A stretch of 13,616 nt of DNA from Candidatus Bathycorpusculum fermentans (GTDB lineage: Archaea > Thermoproteota > Bathyarchaeia > Bathyarchaeales > Bathycorpusculaceae): assembly GCA_009787175.1 (NCBI GenBank), contig WRGM01000137.1, positions 1-13,616 of the forward strand. Direction: 5' to 3'. Under the pieces are notes generated by a model. It ran no database searches, had not been told where the DNA came from, and saw only the letters and a program-made list of their open reading frames with translations. Shown here one piece after another: positions 1 through 6,385 of this stretch. Made by a program: the position numbers and the translations under genes. Numbering within the stretch: position 1 is the first letter of the stretch; each line of letters opens with the position of its first letter.

Positions 1-27
1 TCAAATGCACAAGGCGGTAGTTGGATT

Positions 28-315
28 ATGTATCAACGTGAAAATTTTCAATCGCTCCCTAACAGCATAAACCAATGTCGAACACTACCGAGAAATGGAA
101 TGGCTAGAATTGTTGATGATAATTTGAAAAAGATTGGATTGCATGTATCTAAGCCTTTGCTTGCGGTAGTGTGTATAATTTTTGGTGTATTGCTACTGAT
201 TTGGCCTGATATGGTAGGTATTATTATTGGTGTGTTTTTATTGGTGCAGGGCATATTGGTATTGCTTGAGTATTATAATAATCGCAAAATATTTGATGCT
301 CACACAATTAACTAA
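28..315 (+). CDS. Small two-helix membrane protein, DUF3096-like
   Basis: This is a 95-residue product with two adjacent hydrophobic helices, at about residues 44-59 and 62-80, separated by a short WPD turn. It ends in a short charged tail (EYYNNRK). The pattern KPLLAVVCIIFGVLLLIWP followed by a glycine-rich helix resembles the DUF3096 family of tiny archaeal and bacterial membrane proteins, whose function is unknown. Those proteins are usually 50-75 residues long, so the real start may be the internal ATG at 100 (71 residues, beginning MARIVDD). The frame is also open upstream to the edge of the window, so an earlier start cannot be excluded. I see no strong ribosome site before either ATG. 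It is not obviously co-transcribed with its right-hand neighbour, which lies on the other strand. The family call is from memory of the sequence pattern, and no function is claimed. Confidence 0.6.
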   Translation: MYQRENFQSLPNSINQCRTLPRNGMARIVDDNLKKIGLHVSKPLLAVVCIIFGVLLLIWPDMVGIIIGVFLLVQGILVLLEYYNNRKIFDAHTIN

Positions 316-326
316 ATATGCGAGAC

Positions 327-332
327 TTTTTT
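327..332 (+). terminator. T6 run after the small membrane gene
   Basis: Six consecutive T residues lie 12 bases after the stop codon at 313-315. Archaeal transcription commonly ends at oligo-T runs without a stable hairpin, so this could end the transcript of the small membrane protein. The evidence is position and composition only. Confidence 0.3.
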
Positions 333-491
333 ATGCCCATTTCGGAATATCGTATAAATACTCTGGGTGGTATAACTTGTTGTGGCAGTATGTCATATTA
401 TCATTTTTCACCTTTATGATTTCCTCCCCTTGATGTACTGCCCAAACTCTCTTTAACTATGCGATTTTTCTGCATAATTGCATGAGGTATA

Positions 492-507
492 CTGCAGGTT
501 TTTGCAG
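492..507. other. Short stem-loop between two convergent genes
   Basis: The arms CTGCA and TGCAG flank a six-base GGTTTT loop. It lies in the 239-base region between the convergent small membrane gene and the PNPOx-like gene, downstream of both. The stem has only five pairs, so it may be chance or a weak end-of-transcript structure. I see no gene in 316-554. Confidence 0.2.
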
Positions 508-554
508 CATTCACTTCTTATTATTTTAGATAAAAGATAGTAGTTGTTGGTGTG

Positions 555-989
555 TTATGTTTTTGTCCATTTGCCTTTTGACCATCGTGTGAAGGATATT
601 GGGGTTATTTTAATTATTGGTACTTCGCCTTCTTTCCATCCGCCTGCATCTGTTCTGTATTCTGGGAATTTTTCTTTAAGTAGTGAATGTGCATATTGGT
701 ATTCTTTGCCTTTCCAGAGGATTTCTGCTTCACCTTGAATGCGTACTCCACGTAATGTTGACCAGTCTTTTTTGTCATAATCATCAAAAACTATTGACAC
801 CTGAGGATTTGCCTCTATTTGCTCAAGTTTAGGCGTGTCAGGGTCAGATGCAAAATAGACAAAGACACCGTCAAAAACAGGCCAAACTGGACGTACTACA
901 GGTTCACAATCCTCTGTTGCAGTTGCTAGACGACAAACTGGTAATTGCTGCACAAATTCCTTATCCGATTTCGTAAGCTTAATATCCAT
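555..989 (-). CDS. Pyridoxamine 5'-phosphate oxidase-like split-barrel flavin/F420-binding protein
   Basis: The 144-residue product has the layout of the PNPOx-like split beta-barrel family. The early strand VCRLATATEDCEPVVRPVWPV (about residues 18-38) is followed by VFVYFASDPDTPKLEQIEANPQVSIVFDD (about 43-70) and then GVRIQGEAEIL (81-91), the usual order of barrel strands in small FMN- or F420-dependent oxidoreductases. A C-terminal segment IIKITPISFTRW follows, as is usual for the family. Members bind FMN or coenzyme F420 and reduce varied substrates; the substrate here cannot be read from sequence. The length fits a complete protein. The start ATG is preceded on the minus strand by GGGAAAAAAA and a TATA-like box about 35-42 bases upstream. 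It stands alone, with no link to the corrinoid operon. Confidence 0.85.
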   Translation of the reverse strand: MDIKLTKSDKEFVQQLPVCRLATATEDCEPVVRPVWPVFDGVFVYFASDPDTPKLEQIEANPQVSIVFDDYDKKDWSTLRGVRIQGEAEILWKGKEYQYAHSLLKEKFPEYRTDAGGWKEGEVPIIKITPISFTRWSKGKWTKT

Positions 990-1023
990 TTTTTTCCCAA
1001 CATACTTGCATGAATTAACTATA

Positions 1024-1031
1024 CTATAAAT
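1024..1031 (-). promoter_or_regulatory. TATA-like box for the PNPOx-like gene
   Basis: On the minus strand this reads ATTTATAG, close to the archaeal box A consensus. It lies 35-42 bases before the ATG at 989, which would put transcription start near 1002 and leave a leader of about a dozen bases containing the GGGA ribosome-site candidate. Confidence 0.45.
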
Positions 1032-1191
1032 AATCTGTTAACAAATAGTAAATAAACCTTTAAGAAAAATGCCGTAGTTCCAAAAGTATCAAACATGTTT
1101 ATTACTGTAACAATATGTTTTCCTCATCTGCTATCTTCTTCCGTATGGCTTGTATGACTAATGATAAAGCAATATCAATTTTACGTGTCTA

Positions 1192-1211
1192 CCTAATTTT
1201 TAGTAATTAGG
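1192..1211. other. A/T-rich stem-loop just past the end of the minus-strand gene
   Basis: The arms CCTAATT and AATTAGG are perfectly complementary (7 pairs) around a 6-base loop. The hairpin begins 23 bases beyond the stop codon of the 206-residue minus-strand gene, so it could help end or protect that transcript. No T-run follows on the minus strand, which weakens the terminator reading. The rest of 990-1234 holds a 10-base palindrome (AAACATGTTT, 1091-1100) and nothing else I can name. Confidence 0.3.
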
Positions 1212-1234
1212 GCTATAACCGATTAAACGGGGAT

Positions 1235-1855
1235 TTAGACTGTTTTTATGGCGGTTATAAATGCGTCCCAGTCGCCGGTTTTTTTTAGTTCTTTCTTTTT
1301 TAGCATTTCGTCTACTGCGTTTATGTTGTATAGTCCTCCGGGTTTTGGGTGTGTTTTTCTTGAGACTAGTGTGAAGGCGCGGTAGGCTTTGTCGCAGAGT
1401 TTTTCTGTTGTTATTTCATGTATGTATCCGTTTTTTTCTGAGAGAATTACTACGGCGAATTGGAGGTATTTGCCTATTTTTTTTAGTTCGTCGAATTGGT
1501 TTTTAATTTTGTTTGAAGAGTCCGCGTCTGTTGTGTTTAGAATTTGGATGACCATTTTTACTTCATTTGGGGCGTACTCTTTTTGGCTGGGGTTTATGAT
1601 TGGTTCAAGCATGAACATGCTGCATTTGATGTCTGAGCCTTCTAGTTTTTGGTTGGGGTTTAGAGTTACATTAAAGCCTCGGCAGATTAGGTGTTCGCGG
1701 ATGACTACTTCTGCTGCGGTGCCGCTTTTTTCTAGGTCTTTGTCTGTTTTTTGTTTAATGTAGTCTTCTGCTATTTCGATGAGCATTTCGTATTCTTCAT
1801 CTTTTTTTGTAAGAAGAGACTTTTTCAGTTCTCTATAAGTAGACATAGGTGTCAT
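1235..1855 (-). CDS. Hypothetical protein, possible PD-(D/E)XK nuclease fold
   Basis: I do not recognise this 206-residue protein by name. It opens with a charged helical region (residues 5-42). A segment follows that resembles the core of PD-(D/E)XK nucleases: a helix with acidic residues (GTAAEVVIREHL, E49 and E54), a strand-turn GSDIK with D75, and after a 22-residue spacer the strand NEVKMVIQIL with E98-V-K100. D...ExK after an acidic helix is the signature of that fold. A further hydrophobic strand (LQFAVVILSE, 131-140) and a lysine-rich C-terminus follow. If correct, it would be a restriction- or repair-type nuclease or an inactive relative; no methylase or specificity gene is visible next to it. 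The start is uncertain: ATG at 1855 or ATG at 1846 (residue 4). A TATA-like box 17-25 bases upstream of the first ATG favours a nearly leaderless message, perhaps from the second ATG. The coding strand is strongly A/C-rich. Confidence 0.65.
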   Translation of the reverse strand: MTPMSTYRELKKSLLTKKDEEYEMLIEIAEDYIKQKTDKDLEKSGTAAEVVIREHLICRGFNVTLNPNQKLEGSDIKCSMFMLEPIINPSQKEYAPNEVKMVIQILNTTDADSSNKIKNQFDELKKIGKYLQFAVVILSEKNGYIHEITTEKLCDKAYRAFTLVSRKTHPKPGGLYNINAVDEMLKKKELKKTGDWDAFITAIKTV

Positions 1856-1871
1856 ACAAGAAGTAACGTTG

Positions 1872-1880
1872 AATAAATAT
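1872..1880 (-). promoter_or_regulatory. TATA-like box for the 206-residue protein
   Basis: It reads ATATTTATT on the minus strand. It is centred about 21 bases before the ATG at 1855 and 30 bases before the ATG at 1846. With the usual distance of about 25 bases to the start of transcription, the message would be leaderless or nearly so. No Shine-Dalgarno sequence is visible, which fits. Confidence 0.4.
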
Positions 1881-1910
1881 GCTCTGGTGTGGTGGAAAAA
1901 ACCTGTTAGG

Positions 1911-2016
1911 GGTATGTTGTTTATTGGCTGGTTTGGGGTGAGGTTGTGTGTTTTTTGATTGATTTTTTTGTTTGCTGTTTTTGTTTTGTTTGTGTGTTGT
2001 TTTGGGTTTGTGTTTT
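1911..2016. other. Extreme G/T-only tract in the divergent intergenic region
   Basis: Of these 106 bases on the plus strand only seven are A or C, and the last 41 (1976-2016) are uninterrupted G/T. It has no simple repeat unit and no open reading frame of note. It lies between the promoter of the minus-strand gene and the operator-like sites of the large operon. Confidence 0.8.
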
Positions 2017-2018
2017 AA

Positions 2019-2032
2019 TCAACTTTAGTTTA
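2019..2032. promoter_or_regulatory. Imperfect operator-like palindrome, upstream copy
   Basis: TCAACT-TT-AGTTTA is a degenerate version of the perfect palindrome 25 bases downstream. The two share the exact 10-mer AACTTTAGTT (2021-2030 and 2046-2055). Paired half-matching sites just upstream of a TATA box suggest a dimeric regulator bound at two positions. Confidence 0.45.
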
Positions 2033-2043
2033 TCAACTTGGTA

Positions 2044-2057
2044 TTAACTTTAGTTAA
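2044..2057. promoter_or_regulatory. Perfect palindrome TTAACT-TT-AGTTAA, candidate operator
   Basis: Two perfectly inverted 6-base arms flank a TT spacer, ending 8 bases before the TATA-like box of the operon. Its sister site lies 25 bases upstream. Position and symmetry fit binding by a dimeric helix-turn-helix regulator controlling the corrinoid operon. No regulator gene is in the window. Confidence 0.5.
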
Positions 2058-2064
2058 ATGAAGG

Positions 2065-2071
2065 TTTATAT
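2065..2071 (+). promoter_or_regulatory. TATA-like box of the corrinoid/chelatase operon
   Basis: TTTATAT fits the archaeal box A consensus and lies 40-46 bases before the ATG at 2111. This puts transcription start near 2092-2096. The remaining leader contains GGAG (2099-2102), 8 bases before the ATG, as a ribosome site. The leader is too short to hold a cobalamin riboswitch. Confidence 0.5.
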
Positions 2072-2110
2072 GTTCTGTTTGTGAATTAACCATCTCATGG
2101 AGACTGGGAA

Positions 2111-4117
2111 ATGCAGACACAAAACAAAATAATCTACCCCTTCAGCGCAATCGTCGACCAAGAAAAAATGAAACAAGCCCTAATACTAAACGTTATCAAC
2201 CCAAAAATAGGCGGCGTACTCCTAAGAGGCGAAAAAGGAACAGGAAAATCCCTAACAGTACGCGCCCTAGCAAACCTCCTACCCGAAATTGAAGCTGTCA
2301 CAAACTGCCCATTCCACTGCGACCCAAAAAACCTCTGCGAAACCTGCACCACAAAAAAAGCAAACACAAAAACATTACCAACTACCAAACACCCAGTATC
2401 CGTAGTCGAACTACCTATTGGCGCAACAGAAGACCGACTAGTAGGCACCATAGACATAGAAAAAGCCATTAAAACCGGCGAAAAACACTTCGACCCCGGA
2501 ATCCTAGCCCAAGCCAACCGCAATATACTATACATAGACGAAGTCAACCTACTAGACGACCACCTAGTAGACGTCCTACTTGACGCCGCCGCCATGGGCA
2601 TAAACTTTGTTGAACGCGAAGGCGTTTCTTTTAACCACCCCTCACAATTCATCTTAATAGGAACAATGAACCCTGAAGAAGGCGAACTCCGACCTCAACT
2701 ATTAGACCGCTTCGCCCTCTCAGTCGAAGTAAAAGGCATACCCTACAAAGAAGCCCGAGCAGAAATAATACGCCGCCGCATCGCATTCGAAAACGACCCC
2801 CTAACATTTATTACCTCACAAATAGAAAACCAAGAAAAAATACGCCAAAAAATCATAAAAGCAACAGCACTCTTACCCAAAGTAAAATTAAACTCAGACT
2901 TAATAGACTTAATAACACAAATATGCACAGATTTTGCAGTAGATGGCCATCGCGCAGACATAGTTATGTACAAAACAGCCTGCACCATTGCCGCATACAA
3001 TGAACGCATAGAAGTAACAGAAGAAGACATCAAAGAAGCAGCTGAACTAGTCCTCCCACACAGACAACGACGACAACCCTTCGAAGAACCCAAAATGGAA
3101 CAACAACAAATTAACGAAAGCATCCAAAAATGGAACAACGACAAACAAACCCAAACCCAAACACAAAACGACAATAACTCACAAAATAATGATGAACCAA
3201 ATAAGCAAGATGAACCTGTAAAAGAACAAATTTTCCAAGCTGACAAGCCATACAATGTGAAACCCCTATCTTTTGATGTTTTCGACGACGTAGAACGACA
3301 TGAATCAGGCCGACGCTCAAAAATAATCAGTAACACAAAAAGAGGTCACTATGTAGCAAGCATGATTCCACAAGGCAAAATTGCCGATTTAGCCTTCGAT
3401 GCAACTCTACGCGCCGCAGCACCTTACCAAAAACGCAGAAAAGAAAATGTCGTTAACAATCAACAAAATGCTCTCTTAATTGAAAACTGTGACTTACGTG
3501 AAAAAATCAGAGAAACAAAAATGGGTAACCTTATAATGTTTGTAGTAGACGCCAGCGGTTCTATGGCTGCTGAAGAGCGTATGAGTGCCACTAAAGGCGC
3601 AGTTCTTTCTCTTCTACTTGATGCCTATCAACGAAGAGATCGTGTAGGTATGATAGTTTTCCGTAAAAACTCTGCAGAGCTTGTACTGCCACCTACTAAT
3701 AGTGTTGAATTAGCTCAAAAACATTTAGCAGTACTGCCCACTGGAGGACGTACACCATTAGCTCATGGATTAAAACTTGGCTTAGATGCTGTTACATCTT
3801 CCACTCGAACAGATAATATTCCACTTATAGTGCTAATTTCCGATGGACGTGCAAATGTCACTCTCTCTGATGATGGTGATCCAGTTAAAGAAGCAAAATA
3901 TATTGCATCCGAAATAGCCTCAAGAGGCATACAGTCCATTGCTATAGATACAGAACAAGGGTTTCTTAATTTTGGTTTAGTTAAACAAATCTCTGAAGCT
4001 ATGGGTAGCAAATATTTACGATTAGAAGAATTACGTGCAGCACCCATTGCTTCAGCTGTTAAAAATCAACTATTTCATGATACATCCGAAAACTTGAACA
4101 GTTCATATCGGAGGTGA
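2111..4117 (+). CDS. chlID: ChlI-ChlD fusion: AAA+ and VWA chelatase motor subunit (CobN partner)
   Basis: The 668-residue protein joins a ChlI-type AAA+ ATPase to a ChlD-type von Willebrand A domain. In the ATPase half, Walker A is GEKGTGKS (40-47), Walker B is ILYIDEVNLL (139-148), sensor 1 is in GTMNP (184-188) and the arginine-finger motif is LLDRF (197-201). A four-cysteine insert (C66, C70, C76, C79) sits where related chelatases carry a similar cluster. A polar Q/N-rich linker spans about 330-380. The VWA half carries the metal-ion adhesion site D480-x-S482-x-S484 with T548 and D578-G. Such proteins hydrolyse ATP to drive metal insertion by the large CobN/ChlH subunit; here cobN lies four genes downstream, so it is very likely the partner. 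GGAG stands 8 bases before the start. Base composition changes sharply near the linker, from A/C-rich to T/G-richer. Confidence 0.93.
   Translation: MQTQNKIIYPFSAIVDQEKMKQALILNVINPKIGGVLLRGEKGTGKSLTVRALANLLPEIEAVTNCPFHCDPKNLCETCTTKKANTKTLPTTKHPVSVVELPIGATEDRLVGTIDIEKAIKTGEKHFDPGILAQANRNILYIDEVNLLDDHLVDVLLDAAAMGINFVEREGVSFNHPSQFILIGTMNPEEGELRPQLLDRFALSVEVKGIPYKEARAEIIRRRIAFENDPLTFITSQIENQEKIRQKIIKATALLPKVKLNSDLIDLITQICTDFAVDGHRADIVMYKTACTIAAYNERIEVTEEDIKEAAELVLPHRQRRQPFEEPKMEQQQINESIQKWNNDKQTQTQTQNDNNSQNNDEPNKQDEPVKEQIFQADKPYNVKPLSFDVFDDVERHESGRRSKIISNTKRGHYVASMIPQGKIADLAFDATLRAAAPYQKRRKENVVNNQQNALLIENCDLREKIRETKMGNLIMFVVDASGSMAAEERMSATKGAVLSLLLDAYQRRDRVGMIVFRKNSAELVLPPTNSVELAQKHLAVLPTGGRTPLAHGLKLGLDAVTSSTRTDNIPLIVLISDGRANVTLSDDGDPVKEAKYIASEIASRGIQSIAIDTEQGFLNFGLVKQISEAMGSKYLRLEELRAAPIASAVKNQLFHDTSENLNSSYRR
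4110..4117 (+). promoter_or_regulatory. Perfect Shine-Dalgarno GGAGGTGA before btuF
   Basis: This octamer is the exact complement of the archaeal 16S rRNA 3' tail. It is followed by seven A residues and then the ATG at 4125. The stop codon of the chelatase gene (TGA, 4115-4117) is inside it, so translation of the two genes is probably coupled. It fixes the start of the binding protein and should give it high expression, as is usual for a substrate-binding subunit. Confidence 0.85.
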
Positions 4118-4124
4118 AAAAAAA

Positions 4125-5312
4125 ATGAAAAAACTAACTATGCCCATTATCGCCATAATTCTTAGCGTTGCCTTACTTGTCTCTGCCTCAGCTGGTGTAT
4201 ATATGTTATACTTCTCTGATAAACCCTCATCAGAAATCTCGCCGAAAATAGATACAACAGCCACTTCAGTTCCTACACTCAGCACTAGTACCGCTACTGT
4301 TTCTCCAACACCAGAAGTGGTTCAAGAGGTGCCAGCAAATATTACTGTTGTTGATGGTGCTGGATATACTGTAACTATTTCACTTCCAGTGAAGCGCATT
4401 GCAGCATTGGATACTGCTGTAGTTGAAATTTTATGTGTCATGGGTCTGCGGGACTTAATTATTGCACGTTGTGACAGCTGTACAATGCCCCCCTCCATTC
4501 TATCTGTTACCTCAGTTGGTTCAAATGATTATGAACCAAACGTTGAAGCCCTTATAGAGCTAAATCCCGATATAATATTTTGCAGTTCAATGTTACCTTA
4601 TAATGAAGCATCTTATCAACAACTGATAAACGCTGGAATACCCATATATGTTGTTGACACAACCACTCCAGAACCTGTTAACCCTTCAAAAATGACTAAA
4701 GATGAATTGTATAACTCTCCAACACCCATAGATTTCGTTTGTAATTTAATGCGAAACTTTACCGCCATAGTTGGACACCAAGATAAAGTAAATGAATATG
4801 CTACTTGGGCACAGCCATATAACAAACTTGTCAAGGATCGCATATACGCGTTATCACCTGATCAGCAAATTACAGTGTTCTTAGAATGGTATAGCTATCC
4901 ATATCGAACATTTGTCACTCAAAGCGTTTACCAAGCTGGTGGAATTAACATTGCCGAAAATCAAACACTTTACTCACCTCTGCTATCTCCTGAATTTGTT
5001 GTCGAACAGAACCCTTCAGTTATAATTGAGTATATTCTAAGCACAACACATGACATAAACGATTTCATTGCCGCGAAAAATGATGTCCTTAGCAGAAATG
5101 TTCTTCAAAATATTGATGCAGTAAAGAACGGACGGGTATATATTATTGATTGGTCTGCCAGAGATGGAGTGCGCTCTATAGTAGGCTATCTATACTGGGC
5201 AAAATGGATTCAACCCAACCTCTTCGCAGATATAGACCCTGCAGCGGTAAACCAAGAGTTCAATCAAAAATTTTACGGAACCACAATTGATGGGACGTTT
5301 GGTTATCCATGA
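4125..5312 (+). CDS. btuF: Membrane-anchored corrinoid/metal-chelate substrate-binding protein, BtuF-like
   Basis: The 395-residue product is a Peripla_BP_2 (BtuF/FhuD class) binding protein. It starts with a charged MKK and one hydrophobic helix (about residues 6-30) with no lipobox cysteine, so it is probably held by an uncleaved N-terminal helix. A Ser/Thr/Pro-rich stalk (about 44-66), a common and often glycosylated spacer in archaeal surface proteins, precedes the bilobed domain. The domain begins ITVVDGAGYTVTISLPVKRIAAL (73-95), the family's usual first strand. It includes EALIELNPDIIF (141-152) and closes with AVKNGRVYIIDW (332-343). Its job is to catch the substrate outside the cell and deliver it to the BtuCD-like pair that follows. 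The corrinoid specificity is inferred from cobN and cbiZ in the same operon; sequence alone would also allow a siderophore or haem. Confidence 0.88.
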   Translation: MKKLTMPIIAIILSVALLVSASAGVYMLYFSDKPSSEISPKIDTTATSVPTLSTSTATVSPTPEVVQEVPANITVVDGAGYTVTISLPVKRIAALDTAVVEILCVMGLRDLIIARCDSCTMPPSILSVTSVGSNDYEPNVEALIELNPDIIFCSSMLPYNEASYQQLINAGIPIYVVDTTTPEPVNPSKMTKDELYNSPTPIDFVCNLMRNFTAIVGHQDKVNEYATWAQPYNKLVKDRIYALSPDQQITVFLEWYSYPYRTFVTQSVYQAGGINIAENQTLYSPLLSPEFVVEQNPSVIIEYILSTTHDINDFIAAKNDVLSRNVLQNIDAVKNGRVYIIDWSARDGVRSIVGYLYWAKWIQPNLFADIDPAAVNQEFNQKFYGTTIDGTFGYP

Positions 5313-6385
5313 CAACGACAACTGCTGACTTAAAGAAACTATACAATAAAGACAGGAAGAAAAAAATTCTTGTCATTTTTTCCATATTTTTAGCATTAAT
5401 AACTACGGCATTAATTTCACTTAGCTTAGGTGCTGCTTCTCCTAGAATTGGTGAAGCAATAACGGTTATTTTTTATAAATGGTTCCCTTTTCTACATATT
5501 GATCCTCCCTCTTCTCTTGCTATAACAATAATTTGGACTATACGTTTGCCAAGAATTGTCATGGCATTAATTGCTGGTGCTGGATTGGCTGCTGCAGGTG
5601 CAACGATGCAAGGCATTTTACGTAATCCTCTTGTTTCTTCTTATGTGTTAGGTATTTCTTCAGCTGCAGGGTTTGGTGCTGCTTTAGCTATAGTTCTTGG
5701 TGTAAGTGTTGCAGCGTTAAGCGGCTATCTTGTGGTTGGTAACGCGTTTATCTTTTGTTTACTAGCTATGGTAATAGTTTACATGATTGCCCGTGTAAGG
5801 GGTATGAGTTCTGAGTCCGTAATCCTTGCAGGTGTAGCTGTTGGTTTTCTTTTCTCTGCTCTTATTTCATTAATACAATATATCTCTCCCACATCCAATG
5901 CTGTACAGGCTATTGTTTTCTGGCTTATGGGAGGTCTTCATACGGCGACTTGGCAAAATATTCTTCTCTGTTTTCCCCTTGTCGCTGTTGCAGTTATTCT
6001 TATGGTGTTGCAGGCTTGGAACATTAATGTTATGAGTATGGGTGAGGAGGTTGCTGTTAGTTTAGGTGTTAATTCTAAACGTGTTTTAGCTATAAACATG
6101 GTTTTGGAAACGACTGTAACTGCAGGTATCATAGCTTTTACAGGAATAATTGGTTTTGTAGACTTAATCGCTCCGCACATTGCTAGAATGTTTATCGGTA
6201 ATGATTACCGGTATCTGATACCTTGCAGTGCGCTTATGGGTGCCTTTATGCTCCTTGCCGCAGACACTGTGGGTAGACTAATTATGATGCCCACAGAAAT
6301 TCCCGTTGGCATTGTAACCTCATTACTAGGTGTTCCCTTCTTTATTTACCTATTAGTGCGTAAAAGGAGGCGTAGTTTCAATTGA
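5309..6385 (+). CDS. btuC: FecCD-family importer permease, BtuC-like
   Basis: The 358-residue integral membrane protein has about ten predicted helices and the classic FecCD family blocks. These are RLPRIVMALIAGAGLAAAGATMQGILRNPL (about residues 79-108), then GFVDLIAPHIARMFIGNDYR (about 284-303), which contacts the ATPase, and the closing PTEIPVGIVTSLLGVPFFIYLL (about 329-350). The basic C-terminus (RKRRR) and the Lys-rich N-terminus fit a cytoplasmic location of both ends. Its ATG overlaps the stop of the binding-protein gene by 4 bases (ATGA), which points to translational coupling. Such permeases work as homodimers with two ATPase subunits and one binding protein to import vitamin B12, siderophores or haem. 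B12-type substrates are favoured here by operon context only. The T-rich coding sequence reflects its hydrophobic content. Confidence 0.93.
   Translation: MTTTTADLKKLYNKDRKKKILVIFSIFLALITTALISLSLGAASPRIGEAITVIFYKWFPFLHIDPPSSLAITIIWTIRLPRIVMALIAGAGLAAAGATMQGILRNPLVSSYVLGISSAAGFGAALAIVLGVSVAALSGYLVVGNAFIFCLLAMVIVYMIARVRGMSSESVILAGVAVGFLFSALISLIQYISPTSNAVQAIVFWLMGGLHTATWQNILLCFPLVAVAVILMVLQAWNINVMSMGEEVAVSLGVNSKRVLAINMVLETTVTAGIIAFTGIIGFVDLIAPHIARMFIGNDYRYLIPCSALMGAFMLLAADTVGRLIMMPTEIPVGIVTSLLGVPFFIYLLVRKRRRSFN
6364..6370 (+). promoter_or_regulatory. Shine-Dalgarno AAGGAGG deciding the TTG start of btuD
   Basis: This strong ribosome site lies inside the end of the permease gene, 11 bases before a TTG codon at 6382. 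No ATG is available near the family's expected N-terminus, and the resulting protein starts KLTVNNLSFSY, the normal opening of the family. The TTG start is therefore well supported. Confidence 0.75.

Noticed and set aside
227..433. 68-residue open frame overlapping the small membrane gene
   Set aside because: It overlaps the better-supported DUF3096-like frame, has aromatic-rich low-quality sequence and no ribosome site.
1389..1763. 124-residue plus-strand frame inside the 206-residue minus-strand gene
   Set aside because: It is serine- and phenylalanine-rich, as expected from the complement of an A/C-rich gene, and has no family resemblance or start signal.
2072..2110. Cobalamin riboswitch before the operon
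   Set aside because: The leader after the predicted transcription start is only about 15-20 bases, and I found no B12-box-like conserved sequence in the upstream region.
2134..3336. Long open frames on the minus strand opposite chlID
   Set aside because: They mirror the A/C-rich composition of a clearly conserved plus-strand gene and show no recognisable protein family.
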